The position numbers were made by a program, and so were the translations under genes. This document shows, one piece after another, positions 1-11,977 of a DNA stretch of 64,000 nt. Source of the stretch: Elymus sibiricus (Eukaryota > Streptophyta > Magnoliopsida > Poales > Poaceae); contig CM077672.1 of the NCBI GenBank assembly GCA_039707655.1, forward strand, positions 457,228,390 through 457,292,389. Direction: 5' to 3'. The notes beneath the pieces are model-generated. The model saw only the letters and a list, made by a program, of their open reading frames with translations. It searched no databases and was not told the origin of the DNA. Every line of letters begins with the position of its first letter. Position 1 is the stretch's first letter.

Positions 1-3000
1 ACCCAAGAAAATTAAAGTTATATAAAGGTCCCTAGAGATTCCAACACACACATTCAAACCCATGGTTGCGGCCAAACTTCCAATGTTATCGAGGCACTGG
101 GGCGGAGCTTAGGGGGGCAAGAAGGGACGATGCTCCTTAACATATGTATTTTTACTTAAGCATACACTGCTACCTATGTCTACCTTAAACACATGTAAGA
201 ACAATTTGCCACCCCTAAGTTGTTTCACCACCTCTATATGTAAATGTTTGCTCCGCCCCTCCCAAGGCACTCGCTGGGATAGAAGTGCATCCTCTAACAT
301 CACAAGATCCAGTGCAACAACATAGCCGCCAAAGTGGCTTTCAGTGCCCATGAAAAGGCTTGCTAAAGGAAGTGAGGCATTTGTCAACATCCCCATGTTG
401 GCTTGGACCTCGGTTTATCACTATCCCACTGAGGAAGTCAAGAAAGAACACTGAATCCACGACCGTCCGACCACAAGTCAGGTGGCAAACATGCATGGAT
501 GAACAAAGAAGTACAACTTGGTGGACACTGGCTTATGAGATTAAATTACATATCTAGGTGGCATACAGAAGTGGATAAAGAGTAGACCTTAGTGAGCTAG
601 ATTGTGGCTTGTTAGCCCTTTCGATGTTCGGATTTTGGTCTTCATGCCTTGTCGTCTCTTTCTCCGTCAGAAAATAGTATGAGTATTTCATCGGGGAGTG
701 GTTGACTGGCGTGTGGTATTCTCGAGTTCTTCATTTACTTGGTGTTCTTTTCCTTCAAGGCATAGGAGCTGGTCTTCTTCGTAATCAAAATGAGTGTTAA
801 CAAATTGACATTCTTTTGGTTCCTCGGATGAAGTTGTAGTTTTCGAGAAGAAGATCCCAAATATAGGAGGACGGGGAGGAGATGTTGCGGAACAACTATT
901 ACCTACATGGTTGCCCCTTCCAAATCGTAACCAAACACAGAAGATGCACAACTATATTTTTGATGCCAATTCAAGAATAAAGCATCATGAAATGAAAAAA
1001 AAGGACCCGCCGAAATAAGGTTGGTGTAGTTATTTTCACCTAAGTATTTGACATGCCGGAGCATTGTCGTGTTTGAAGAGAAGATATTATACTCCTATTG
1101 ACCGTAACAAGACATTAATTTCATTAGCATGTTAAATTACTTAACTGCACTTGTTCTACTCCTATACTGTTTATTGATTAGTTTTTTTTATATGGAGTGT
1201 TTATTAATTAGTTCTCAGGTAAGGAATACTAATGGTGTATCCGAATCAAAAACTATATCGATGAACCCCTAGTTTTCAAGGAAGCAAAGTGAGATAGAGG
1301 TCTACATGAGTTTTGGAATGTTGGGGCTACGAAAACAATTTGTGCGGCATATGGTGGCCCAAATGGTGTTATTTTGCATGTTAATTGTGAGCAAATATTG
1401 TGCGCATATTGGAATGAATTGGCACTTCTTCGGGTCTGGATATACTAACTGAGCCCAAAGTAGACAACATCACAATTATGTGGGAACAAATTCTATGATA
1501 GAACTATGTTTTTATTGAAAATCAAATTAATTTTTTAAATTTTAGCGTAAAGATATTTATACTAAATATTTTACCTCATTAAACTCAATGTCACTATATC
1601 TAACTATTTTTAAACTATACAATATTTGATCATACATTCTTAAATATACACCTTTGATTTTACTTAAAAACATCAACTACTTTACATGGTGCCAATATAA
1701 GTTCACAGTTTACTCTCAACTCAGAAGTCTTTAATTTCAAATGCAACAATGCCAAAGTAGAACTTTGTGTTATCATGGAAGTTATGTTGTTGTTTTTAAA
1801 TTATAGTTTGTGTCATTTTTTATCAATTGTATTCCGTCCAAATCTAAGCAAAACATAATTGAAAAAGTCACATCCATGTAGCTGTTAACTATATGCATTG
1901 CAATGTGTTATTACTGACTAATATTAGATTTATTACAAGCAGCTCTACTAACTTGTCTCTTCTACAATTTCGGTACATATGGCGCAAGTCGATTCCACAT
2001 ATTTATCATGTATATATGTTAATATATTTATAAATATCTTTACCAAGGGTTCTAAAATAAATGATTATAACAAATATCCCAATGATGGCTCACAGAATAG
2101 ATTTTGTGGCTTGGTTTCAACTAATTGAAAATTTTAGGTCGTCACATCCATGGTGTCACGAGCCACAAATGTGTCGACAAGACAATCTTTAAAGGACTAC
2201 AAGTACGACAAGGAAAGAAGAAATAAATAAAGCAAACAACGAAATGTTAACGCGGGTGCAATGAAGAAAAGAGTCAAGGCATGAGAGGATTCAGTTCATA
2301 GTATGAGGTAGATGTGGGCGTACCCAGTGCTGAAAGTTCTCACAAAGAGTGAGAACTAGGGAAGAGAATTTTTACCGAGCCTCACTCTTGCATAGTAGCA
2401 GGTAGATACATTTACTTATTGAGGTAGTGTGGAAATATATTTTTTCTCCTAGGATCTCATACGCGAGTGTGAGATGGTCAATCGCAAAGATATGGTTACT
2501 TTCACCATTATACGAGATCTTTGCTTATGCTACACGTTGTATCCATTGATTCCAACATTATCATGAGCATTAGAAGTTGGAGAATGCACAAAAAAATATT
2601 ATCAGTTTCCTTGGATAACGTTGAAAGCACACACACACACACACACACACACAAGCAAGGTACCCCAATGCTTCCTCTTTAAAAAAATGATTCATCGTTT
2701 TGCTTTTCTTTTGCTTCATAAAGGATACTCCGTTCGTTCCACAAACATAGGGCATATTAGGTTTTCCAAAAGTCAAATATTTCTATTTTTACCAAATTAT
2801 GGAATAAACTATCAACATATGAATAATAAAAATTTAAATATAAAAATACACTTCATGATCAATCTGATGATACTAATTTTGTATTGTGGGTGTTGATATT
2901 TTTTATAAAATACGCATTTTGACAATTTTGTTGGAAACAGAATGATTTTAAAAAATAAACACAAGGAAAAAAGTTAATAGGAACATTGATGAAACAACAA

Positions 3001-3060
3001 AATATTTATTTATAAGTTATTAATGAGGTTTCACTACTTCCCTGGTTTTTCTGTAGCCCA
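1..3060. other. AT-rich intergenic sequence, no gene recognised
   Basis: I see no supportable gene here. Open frames are short and show no recognisable domain or splice structure. The only clear local structure is a (CA)n microsatellite at 2628-2653. A stretch beginning near 2727 resembles a worn Stowaway MITE end, but no matching opposite end was found. Confidence 0.6.
2628..2653. repeat. (CA)n microsatellite
   Basis: About 13 uninterrupted CA dinucleotides are directly visible. Confidence 0.95.
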
Positions 3061-3129
3061 AGTATGATCATTTTTAAAACTTTCTGCTCCATATTGCTTC
3101 TATTTTTTCTACAATTGTTTCCTTTTTGG

Positions 3130-3600
3130 CATTCACCGACCGAGAAGCGAGGGTGGCCGATTTGTCAAGAAGCGTGGGTGCCTGAATTGTGGGCATTGAC
3201 CTTTATGCAAGTGTTCCCCAAAACAGTGACTTACTTGCTCTTCCAATGTTGTGACTGTCCTAGGATTTGGAACACGGTGAAATATTAGCTTGAGATTCCT
3301 GAGCTGGCAACCCTTCAACATCGTTAAACTCAAGCTCTAGTGGAGTTATTTGGTACAAAATGTCCATCGAAGGCGTAAGGCGTTGGCTTCCCTCCAAATG
3401 CTTGTGGCTTGGGAATTTTTGAGCGGGTGCAATGCGAGAGTCTTCAACAACAAATTCAAACTCCATCATGTCATCTCCACACACATATGTAGTGAAGCCA
3501 TAAATTGGGTAATGGCGGGAGCAAAGCACTTGTGTAATATCTTGTTGGGAGAGTATAATTTTGTTTTTACCTTGTGTTGCATTAGGGTATGTTCGCATGC
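3130..3600 (+). pseudogene. Decayed LINE (non-LTR reverse transcriptase) zinc-binding and C-terminal region
   Basis: Shifting plus-strand frames read like the end of a plant LINE polyprotein. A segment with LLFQCCDCPRIWNTV (about 3235-3280) matches the zf-RVT zinc-binding region, where an H-LLF-C pattern precedes a W-based motif. It is followed by LASLQMLVAWEF, NARVFNNK and WVMAGAKHL (about 3390-3530), the usual order after zf-RVT in grass LINE-like proteins. A stop separates the parts and no RT domain remains upstream, so this is a dead fragment. The family is inferred from remembered motif order and the subfamily is unknown. Confidence 0.65.
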
Positions 3601-4206
3601 TAAATTCCGTATATAATAAATGTGGCAAAGCTTTTTCCCTTCTTCAAAAAAACTAATTTTGTAGAAAAATGAGGTGCCAAATCTGCGTATGTTAATGTAG
3701 TGGAGGGCAGAAACACTGGAATTCACTTGCAACGGATTTAGAAAAGACCACCCTCAAATGTTGGAAATACGATGTACATCCTTGCAACTAGCTAAGCTAG
3801 CGCGTCCCAGGTGACTCCACAGTCCAAACCATCATCAAATTCAATACACCCTTGTTGTCCACAAGAGGCACACCGCAATAGACATCATCCTCCGACAATC
3901 CCGCGGTGTAGAGGTGCAACATAAACCAATGAACGGAGTTTGAAGGAGAAGAATCTAGGAAAATGTATTTTGGAGGATTTTGTTAGTTTGGGTGGGTGTT
4001 GCTGTGCATACTATTGTATGTCATGCTGTTTTAATTTCCTTGAAGGATCGCTGTTGCTGTGAGCTTTGTGTTTGTTGCACCAATGTTGCATGTTGCACCA
4101 CCCACTGCATTGATGTTGCATGGTAAACAAATTATAAGCCATTCAACAATGTCGTGGCAACTTTGATAACAAAGAGAAACAGAAGATGCTAACATCACCA
4201 CCATCT
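3600..4206. other. Intergenic, one short segment shared with 12.47 kb
   Basis: No gene is supported. The segment around 3744-3815 (containing ACCACCCTCAAATGTTGGAA) is clearly similar to 12,469-12,535, just before the truncated LINE, so both carry a piece of the same dispersed repeat. Confidence 0.5.
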
Positions 4207-4730
4207 TCAATCGTCCCAGCGCCAAGCGAAGGGGCACCAAAGGAAGCTAACTATCGGCACCGTGATACACTGGCCGAGCACATACCCTAGCACTTTCATC
4301 GCCTTGCCCTTCATCCCTTGAGCGAAGGAGCTGCCGAGGACTCCTCCGATCACAATGGCTCCACCATAGCAAACTACGAAGTAGAACTGCGTGCAAAGCA
4401 AGAGGGGAGTTAACTAAGATCAAACAGCAGAAGAACACGGAAGGTAACAATCGAGCATGAAAGCGACAGATGAGGCACTCGATCGCTAGCTCTCACCCAT
4501 AGAGCACAGCGCGGCCGTGTTTTCTCCTTGGGTGAGTACGGCGCCGTGTCCCCGTGGTACCACTGCTCGCCCGCCTCGTTGCGCGGCCGCGAATCGCCAC
4601 CGTCATGAGTGCCGTTGGCCTCCTTGGGGGCGACGGCCGATGGGTGATCTGTTCCGCTGGGCTCGCTGGCGCCGGAGCCGGTGCATCCGAGCTGGATGTC
4701 CACGACGTGGCGATCGTCGCGTTGGTTCAT
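4207..4730 (-). CDS. Small two-exon gene, putative membrane protein, copy 1 of a three-copy local family
   Basis: I do not recognise this family. The structure rests on comparison with a second copy at 19.5-20.0 kb. Exon 1 is 4497-4730 (ATG at 4730, 78 codons) and ends at a GGT/GTGAG donor. Exon 2 is 4207-4386 after a CACGCAG acceptor. The join is in phase and gives about 137 residues. Exon 1 encodes a polar N-terminal part containing VVDIQLGCT, EPSGTD and QWYHGDTAPYS. Exon 2 starts with a hydrophobic, glycine-rich stretch (FVVCYGGAIVIGGVLGSSFA) likely to cross a membrane, followed by a second hydrophobic stretch and WRWDD at the C-terminus. Conservation of WYH-DTAPYS and of the splice sites between copies 1 and 2 supports a real gene. 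Function is unknown. Confidence 0.6.
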
Positions 4731-4768
4731 GCTCGGAACGCAGCGGAATACCGAGTACGTACGTGCGC

Positions 4769-5015
4769 TCGCTCCGTGGGTTTGGACTTAATTTGAACCA
4801 CACGTACGATCGTGCGCGACTTATACATCTACGTCTCCGTCAGTTGTGGAATCGTATGACGTGCGACTCCTTTCTGGAATCGAGAGCGAAAGCGGCTTGG
4901 ACCTTTGCAGCCAATCGTGGCTCTTGAGCAATGGTCCAGAACGAACTCATCAAACCTAGGCAACGAGCTCCGTGGGTTTGGGCTTTGGACACGAATCACA
5001 CGTACGATCATGTCA
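4769..5015. repeat. Direct repeat in the 5' flank of small gene copy 1
   Basis: A segment starting CTCCGTGGGTTTGG and ending CACACGTACGATC occurs near 4769-4812 and again near 4968-5012. The same motif lies just upstream of copy 2 (about 19,974-20,012) and copy 3 (about 38,368-38,412). It therefore travels with the gene family and probably holds shared promoter or leader sequence. Confidence 0.65.
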
Positions 5016-6050
5016 TGTGCGGGTTACCACTTTGTGTAAGGTCAACTCCAACGGGGAGACCCAAAATTTGTCCCTTTTTTGTTCGTTTGGGTCTCCAAAC
5101 AAACAAACGGACGTAGACGGACAGGCAGACACAGACGGTGCTGTCCCATTGGTGAGATGTCCGCCTCCGTCATTTCGTCGAACACCTAGCAGGGGCAGCC
5201 GCCGCCGGCGTCGACGACGAACACGCAGCCTGGCGTCACGAGCATGTAGCTGCCGAGGGAGGATGTAGACGCCGCCGTCACGAGCCGTGCCCATGTAGCT
5301 GCCGTCACGAGCACCGCCCATGTAGTGGCCAAGGCATACACCCATAGCATGGTTTATATAAAAAATCCGGCAAGTTTGCAAATAGATCACTATAAAAATA
5401 TTAAATTCAGGAGCAGTCTAGTGAGCACTAACATGGCAGCCATGTGGCCGGTTTTTTCTCTCCAGGATTGGTTTTGGTTTTATTTGATCAAATTAACTAG
5501 TTTATGGCCTAAATCAATCAGTTTTCGAGTTGTTGGCCTAAAACGTGCAATCAGTTTGAGTTCATGGACTACTGACGCATTTCACTCATTAGAAGGAGTG
5601 TCCAAACAGTGCCTGCTTAGGTCATGTGCTGCCTATGACCTGTAGCGTCTTAAGTTCTCTCTGCATGTCACACACTAAAAAAAATGTGGCGAGCAAGCAA
5701 AACATAGCTTGCCTACTGCATGCACATGATGCATCCTATATATTCAGTGCTTTGAGGCATTTACATGGTCAGATTTTCCATTCCAACGGTTAGGCCTTCA
5801 GATTTACTAAGATGTCCCGCATACAAAACAATTTCAACACATGTACTAAATACATTATCTAAAAAAGTGCTCTACTGCTACATATAACTTACGGCGTCTC
5901 CAGCCGTTTTTTCTCTGTTCTTCCCCCTGGCGGTCGCCTCCCGATCTGGCCACCATCGTCCCATGTCGCTAGCTTCCCGATCTAGCCGCCGCCGTCGTGC
6001 GTTGCCGGCCTCCCGATCTAACAGTTCGCTGGTGATTGCCGACCTTCTGA
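5016..6050. other. Intergenic, no gene recognised
   Basis: A GC-rich patch (about 5160-5330) has overlapping open frames on both strands made of simple Arg/Ser/Ala-rich codons and no domain. The start GGTCAACTCCAACGGGGAG (about 5040) looks like the end of a Triticeae DNA transposon, but I could not find its partner. Confidence 0.5.
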
Positions 6051-6406
6051 TCTAGATCACGTCCATTTTTTCGACAAAGGGTGGATTTTATTGGCTCAAG
6101 ATGGAGCATTAAGAGGATACACAACACAATGAGCACACACCCGGCCTCTGCATAGCTAGAATGCACACAACCAACACCAACGCACACACACAAAAATACA
6201 TCAGCAAATAGTAAAGCCATATAAGACCAAAGCTATGCGTAGACGAAGAAAAAAAAAGCGATCAAATCCGTGATCAGCAAACTACAACAATGACCATATC
6301 CACACCAACCATCTCATGACACCACATGGACGACGAGCTCTTCAACAATAACGCCTTCAGGAAGGAGCAACGCTCAAGCGTCGCCGGCTTGGTGCTCTAG
6401 ATCACG
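6051..6406 (-). mobile_element. 5'-truncated LINE-type retroposon, 334 bp, with 11-bp target duplication
   Basis: The insert 6062-6395 is flanked by TCTAGATCACG at 6051-6061 and 6396-6406. Read on the minus strand it ends in an AATAAAATCC polyadenylation-type context and a short A run, as expected for a LINE 3' end. It is homologous, in opposite orientation, to 6790-7100. It has no coding capacity. Confidence 0.75.
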
Positions 6407-7100
6407 CCTTCAGGAAGGAAGTCAACTATTTGTGGTGATCCCTAAGGCCTGCGGCGGCGGCCTCGTGGCGGATTACGGTGAGAGTTTAATCTCTGAAGAT
6501 CCGATGGTTGACTTCGGCGGCGAGATGCAAACTAGTTTGGATGCAGATGGATGGTTGTGCAGTGGGGCGGTCACATTGCATGTAGCTGCTGGGATCATGG
6601 AAAAGTGGTGGCGACAACACATGAATGACTTCGATGGTGCTGCTACTTGAGCACCCGATCTCGAGCTCCGGGGTGAAAGCCTAGGTTTGACCCGAGTTGG
6701 GTATACCTGTCAATGATGATGTTTTTACGTCGTTATCTTGTTGAAGGTATTGTCCAGAATGCTCGGACTTATTCTTCAGGGTGAAAACCTAGATTCTAGC
6801 CTTGGGTGGCTGGATCCGGCGACGGTGACACTTGAGTGTCGCTCTGCTGAAGAATCTCGTCGTCCGCGTGATGTCATGGGATGGTCGGTGCAGATATGGT
6901 CATTTGTTATAGTTTGCCGATCGTGGATCTGATTGCTTTGGGTTTTTTTTTCCTTTTTTCTCGCCCACGCATAGTTTTGGTGTTGGTTGTGTGCATAGTT
7001 AGTGTGCATCCTAACTATGAAGAGACCGGGTGTGTGCTCATTGTGTTTGTATCCTCTTGATGCTCCATTTTGAGTCAATAAAATCCACCATTTATCAAAA
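6407..7100 (+). mobile_element. LINE-type retroposon 3' region, plus orientation
   Basis: The 3' 310 bases are the inverted counterpart of 6064-6400. They share the block with GTGTGTGCTCATTGTGT and the end AATAAAATCCACC followed by an A-rich tail near 7100. The upstream portion contains two variants of a GGGTGAAAACCTAG-like motif (about 6672 and 6778), a motif also seen in the retroposon at 35.8-37.0 kb. The 5' boundary is not resolved and no intact frame remains. Confidence 0.6.
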
Positions 7101-7329
7101 TAATATAACTTACTAGCCTATATAACAACAAAATGCCAGAAACTCGTAAAGGAGAAAATATTAAATCAATTCTTATGGAAACTACAGTGTTCTACAGATG
7201 CACTCGAAACTCACAAGGAGGTGTGCACTATTAACCCAATAATCGAAAGAAGAAAAAGGTTAGTCGCGTGAAATTCTAATACTTGTGGTGATGCCACCTT
7301 AAAGAATAAATGAACAAAAATTAAAATAA

Positions 7330-8650
7330 AGTATTCTAAGAAAAAATAAATTAGTGGCATTGATATTACCCTTCAAGAAGAAAGAACATATAGAAAAAAT
7401 AAAACAAATAAAAAATTGCATATAATTTACACATAAATTGCTCTTTTTTATAATATGCACAAGTACACATATAATAGTTGAATTTTCACCAAAAAATAGT
7501 TTTCTAATAAGCAATGAATTAGTGGCATTGGTATTAACCTTAAAGAAGGAATGAATTAGTGGCATTTCTAACAAGGAAGAATGAATTAGTGGTATTGGTT
7601 CCGTTTTATAAGAAAGAAAATGAAAATGGAAGCTTAAAAAAACTTGCAGACAACCTTGCACTGAAATTGCACCTTTGTAATACGGAAAGAATAAGCATAT
7701 AATAGGTTAAATTTTCGCACTAGTATATTTTACACACATAATGGGTAGTACCTGTGTGTATGAATCGCACACACATTCAATAAAAATTGAGTGAGTATGT
7801 ATCCATGTTATGGGGGCTATTATTGGATAGGCACGTAAAAAAATTTGGGCGTTTAGTCAAATTGTCTCCACCACCTGATCAAGATCCAAAGGCCTAGCCT
7901 TCATTTTCTTTTTCTAGCCTTCTTGTTTCCTCTATACTAATACTAAATAAACTACAACTAAACCAAAAATGTAGTTTTCCAGGGAAGAATGGATTAATAT
8001 TATTGGTATTACCCTCTAAGAAGAAAGAAAATGAAAACAAATCTAACACAAACAATGACAAAATTTGCACACAATTTACACAAAAATTGCGCTATTTTAT
8101 AATATGCAAGTATAAGCATATAATAGTGAGTTTTTTGCAAAAAGAAGTTTCCTAAGAAGGAATGAATTAGCGGCATTAATCTTACCCTTAAAGAAGAAAT
8201 AAAATGAAATAAAAACTAAACCAAAATAAAAATAGTGAAGTTTTGTAAGAAATATTAAATTAGTGGCATTGGTATTAGCCTTTAAGAAGAAAGAAAATGA
8301 AATAAAAACTAAAACAAATCAAAAATAATGGATTTTTTTACCGAAGAATAAATTAGTGGCATTGGTATTACCCTTTAAGACAAAAGAAAATTAAATAAAA
8401 ACTAAATCAAAATAATGAAGTTTTCTAAGGAAGAATGAATTCGTGACATTGGTATTATCCTTTAAGAAGAAAGAAAATGAAATAAAAACTAAAACAAAGT
8501 CAAAATAATGAAGTTTTCTAAGTAAGAATATATTAGTGGCATTGGTATTACCCTTTAAGAAGAAACAAAATTAACTAAAACTTAAAACAAAATCAAAATA
8601 ATAAAGTTTGCTAAGGAAGAATATATTAGTGGCACTGGTATTATGCATTT
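7330..8650. repeat. Degenerate ~90-bp minisatellite
   Basis: The phrase ATTAGTGGCATTGGTATTA, followed by a purine-rich AAGAAGAAAGAAAATG tract, recurs near 8260, 8353, 8440, 8533 and 8628 with spacings of 87-95 bp. More diverged or partial units occur near 7345, 7525, 7560, 7990 and 8168. The array is very AT-rich and has no coding potential. It ends just before the CACTA terminus at 8708. Confidence 0.85.
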
Positions 8651-8707
8651 AAGAAAAAAGAAATTATATAAAAAATATCAGTCAATGAACAAATTTGCAT
8701 ACAATAC

Positions 8708-11414
8708 ACTACTAGGAAAACGATTTTTAACGACGGTATATGTGGTCGTTAAAAGCCGGATTGTGGTCGTTAAAGGTCATTAACGACCACAATCTGCTGG
8801 TCGTAGTAGGCTCCGTCGTTAAAAGTATAACGACCACATACCTTTTGTGGTCGTTATTTTTGTAACGACGGGATGGTGTGTCGTCGTCAATCCCGAGGCA
8901 ATAACGACCACAATTTATTATTAACGACCACTTTTGTCATCACTAATAATGTTATCATGGTGACCAAAGTATCATTACCGGTCACTCTCTTCACTACTTT
9001 GATATCCTTCAGAACGACCTATATTGATTAGTATAAGTTTTCGTTCAACGATCACCTTATGCAGCATCCAACATTTCAATATTAACATCCACATTAATAT
9101 AGAAACAAAATAATCTGAATTGAAATAATCATAGCCTCTTTTATTAAAAGAAATAACAGAATTCCGACATACAATTCTTAAATTAAAATATCATTTAAGA
9201 TATTTGAGTCAAAGGCACTCCTTATATGACCAATGTACTTGCTCATATCTATTTGGAAAAAGGAGACACCTAGAAAAGATAATATTTGTTAATCTTCAGT
9301 CGAGGGACACCATCGTTGTTTGAATGGATACCATTCTTCATCGGTGAATACAATGCCTCCTGATGCTTCTATATCTTACGGTGGACCACCAGTCCTACAA
9401 AATGTTGAGTAGTTTATGAAAGTCAGTCCTTGTAAATAAATTTGCACAAGTATAACAGTATATAAAATCAATGTATGAGAACAACTTACTTGATCATGTG
9501 GGCTTTCCTGAGAACTATCAGTTCGAGATCTAGCAGACATAAGACGTTTAATTGCTGACACTTCTTGCACCACGCCATTGAATTTTTCTTCAAGTACTTG
9601 TTTCACTTGCTCGGAAGCTTGAAGTTTAGAAACCTATTCAGCCTTACTTAATGTTGGTCCTCACAAATTTCTTGCTCTAATTCCACCACTAAAGCCAACT
9701 ATGCGATCATGCCGCTTAGATGAGTCACATTTCTGCATGAGTTCATCAATTGAAAGACCACGATTCAACTGAACTATGGTCTTAATCTGTGCCTGAAGTG
9801 CCAACACTAAGTTATTAGCATCAACTTCTATCTATAAAGTAGGTATTATACACTTCCAATTCATCATAGAAGTTGTTGCATTAAAATTAAGTCTTACATG
9901 TTTGGTGGAGGCTGTATAATCAGCGAAGGTGTACCCTTCTTGTGAGTCTCAGAAAATTGTTTGTCCATAGTCGGCGCCTTGTTTTCCTTTCCTCCCTGTT
10001 CCAACAGAGGCAAGTAGCTATTATTAGTTGAAATAAACGACAAGACAAGTCACACTGAAATTACATTATTGGAAATGAAAAATGGCAAGTCCTAAATAGG
10101 TGTTCATAAAACCAGAATATCATAAGTACAGCGGTACAGAAATTCAGATTATAATGCTGGAGCCTATAACCAAACTTACCTTAATTGAGTCAAAAATATG
10201 TTTTAGACCTACGCTAGTAATATTGGACCATGCATTTACCGTCATCGCGGTTCTAGGATTACAGAGGATTCTACCCAAGTGACGTAGAAAACTTTTGGAA
10301 AGAGCATGGTGATTCAGTTGCATGTTTCCATTTCCTGGTGTTCCTCTCGACAAAGTTGCCCTTTGAGTTACAGCTGATTCAGTTCGAAAAAGGGAAAAAT
10401 GCTATATGAAGGATATAAAACATACACCTGATGCGTGTAATTCACAGGAAGTGTTTAATGATGTGATATAAAAAAAAATTATCAATTATATTGAATAAAA
10501 ACTGCACTTTATAGTGTTGTTGCACTGTTGATCCATCTGATTAAACTTATCTAGAACCCAGCATGCCAAGTTCTACCAGATTATATACATGAAATACTTG
10601 TGAGATGGTTAGAAATATTATGTAGTTAGTGTCCTATTTTTTTAGATGAACAAAAATTATTGCACAGAAATAAAACACAAAGAAAAAAAACGACGATCAA
10701 GTATATAGCCTTGCAAAATCTGTTTGCATAATACTAAACAATGGAACAATTGAAACAGCACAAAGTAATCTACAAGAATATGGAAACAGGTAACGACCAT
10801 ACTCTGCATTTACACTGAACTTCAAGTTTTCTCATGAGGTGGGTGCCAGACTGCTAGTGTAGGAGACCAGAACGAAAATGGTGGCTGCTCCCCGGGATGA
10901 ATACTTAGATTCAATCCGTACGAGGAATCAGCACATGGCAGAGGCCTGTGGTGTAGCAATGTTGGGTGACCCGCACCTAAAAATGGTCGGAGGCTGGGAG
11001 CACACCGGGCGGAGATGTATGATACAGAGTCCCCACCGAGCCGACTGCGTCGACGCCGCGATCCAGCCAGCAAGCTGCAGCGCCAGGCAAGAGAAGGTCG
11101 ACGCCATGGCAGGGATGGCCGCAGCCGCTGACACCGATATGAGCAGCGCGCGTCCCACCCCACTGGACCCGCTGCAGAGGGTGCCGACGGGAGCAGCGAC
11201 CTCGCCGACATCACCTCCAGCTCGTCCGGAATCCGCTGCTGCGCTCGAGGTCGGGAGGGAGACGGGAGATCAGAAGTGGGGGACGAGTACTAGGAGGAGG
11301 AGGCGACGGCGGCTGGAGGGCCCGGCGGCCGCTGACGGTGGTGGCAGGAAGGGAGAGAGGCGGCTGGGAGAGATTTGTGGGGATACAAGACTTTTTCCTT
11401 TTTTTTAGTAGGGA
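8708..11414 (-). mobile_element. Decayed CACTA (En/Spm-type) element
   Basis: The left end starts CACTACTAGGAAAACG, a CACTA terminus. It is followed by dense subterminal repeats of TAACGACCAC and its complement within about 250 bp (8730-8935). Inside, on the minus strand, lie remnants of an En/Spm-type second protein (9370-9860) and a GC-rich leader-like region (10,870-11,400). The right terminus is uncertain: CTTTTTTTTAGTAGGG near 11,414 could be a worn inverse of the left end, but I found no matching 3-bp target duplication. Confidence 0.6.
9370..9860 (-). pseudogene. Remnant of CACTA TNP1/TNPA-like protein C-terminal region
   Basis: The minus-strand frames read QIKTIVQLNRGLSIDEL, KRHDRIVGFSGG and then EEKFNGVVQEVSAIKRL. 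This resembles the C-terminal part of plant Ptta/En/Spm-type transposases, a coiled-coil-like tail. Two in-frame stops interrupt it, and no TNP2 transposase is present in this element, so it cannot move by itself. Confidence 0.55.
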
Positions 11415-11549
11415 AGTACTTATCTCCCTTTTTATCCGTCGTTTCAGCAGATAAGGACGTGTTAAACATAACAAAACAACGACCGCCAGATCAAATGGAT
11501 ATGCTTAATCCTAATCTGGTGAACCAGAATGATGCCGCGCTAATGATTA

Positions 11550-11822
11550 GGGCATGTACAATGGTTGATAAGATAGTCTTATCTTAAGTCTTGCATGTAA
11601 TTTAGAGATCACAAAAAAAAATTGTCTACAATGGGTCATCTCTTAGCATTATCTTCGATAACTAGCTATTCCTAAAAACGTGATGAGACATATTGTGTTA
11701 AGAGATCACCTCTTGTCTTCTCTTAAATAAGAGAAGGCAAAGCTTTTTTTCTGAGTTCTCTCTCCTCCACCTCATCATTTATCCTACGTGGCACTACCAA
11801 GATAGCACCATTGTACATGCCC
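11550..11822. mobile_element. MITE, 273 bp, probably Harbinger/Tourist type
   Basis: The ends are inverted: GGGCATGTACAATGGT on the left and ACCATTGTACATGCCC on the right, 16 bp perfect. The inside is non-coding and partly self-complementary (AGATAGTCTTATCTTAAG). The left flank TTA would fit a Harbinger 3-bp target site, but the right flank ACG does not match, so the superfamily is inferred from size and terminal style. Confidence 0.75.
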
Positions 11823-11943
11823 ACGATCATATGGGCGATTTGGCACTCCCGCAACAAATATACGCATGGTGAGGCGAGCTATCAACCAATTCAATCCATG
11901 GCGTTGATCGATGATATTGTCCGGACACTAAAGCTCCCGGATA

Positions 11944-11977
<34 letters not shown>

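Noticed and set aside
2727..3070. Possible Stowaway MITE beginning TACTCCGTTCGTTCC
   Set aside because: No inverse right end was found within 400 bp, so it could be only a worn fragment or chance.
8168..8650. Regularly spaced repeats, possible CRISPR-like array
   Set aside because: Repeats and intervening segments are both repeated and diverged, in plant DNA. It is a minisatellite.
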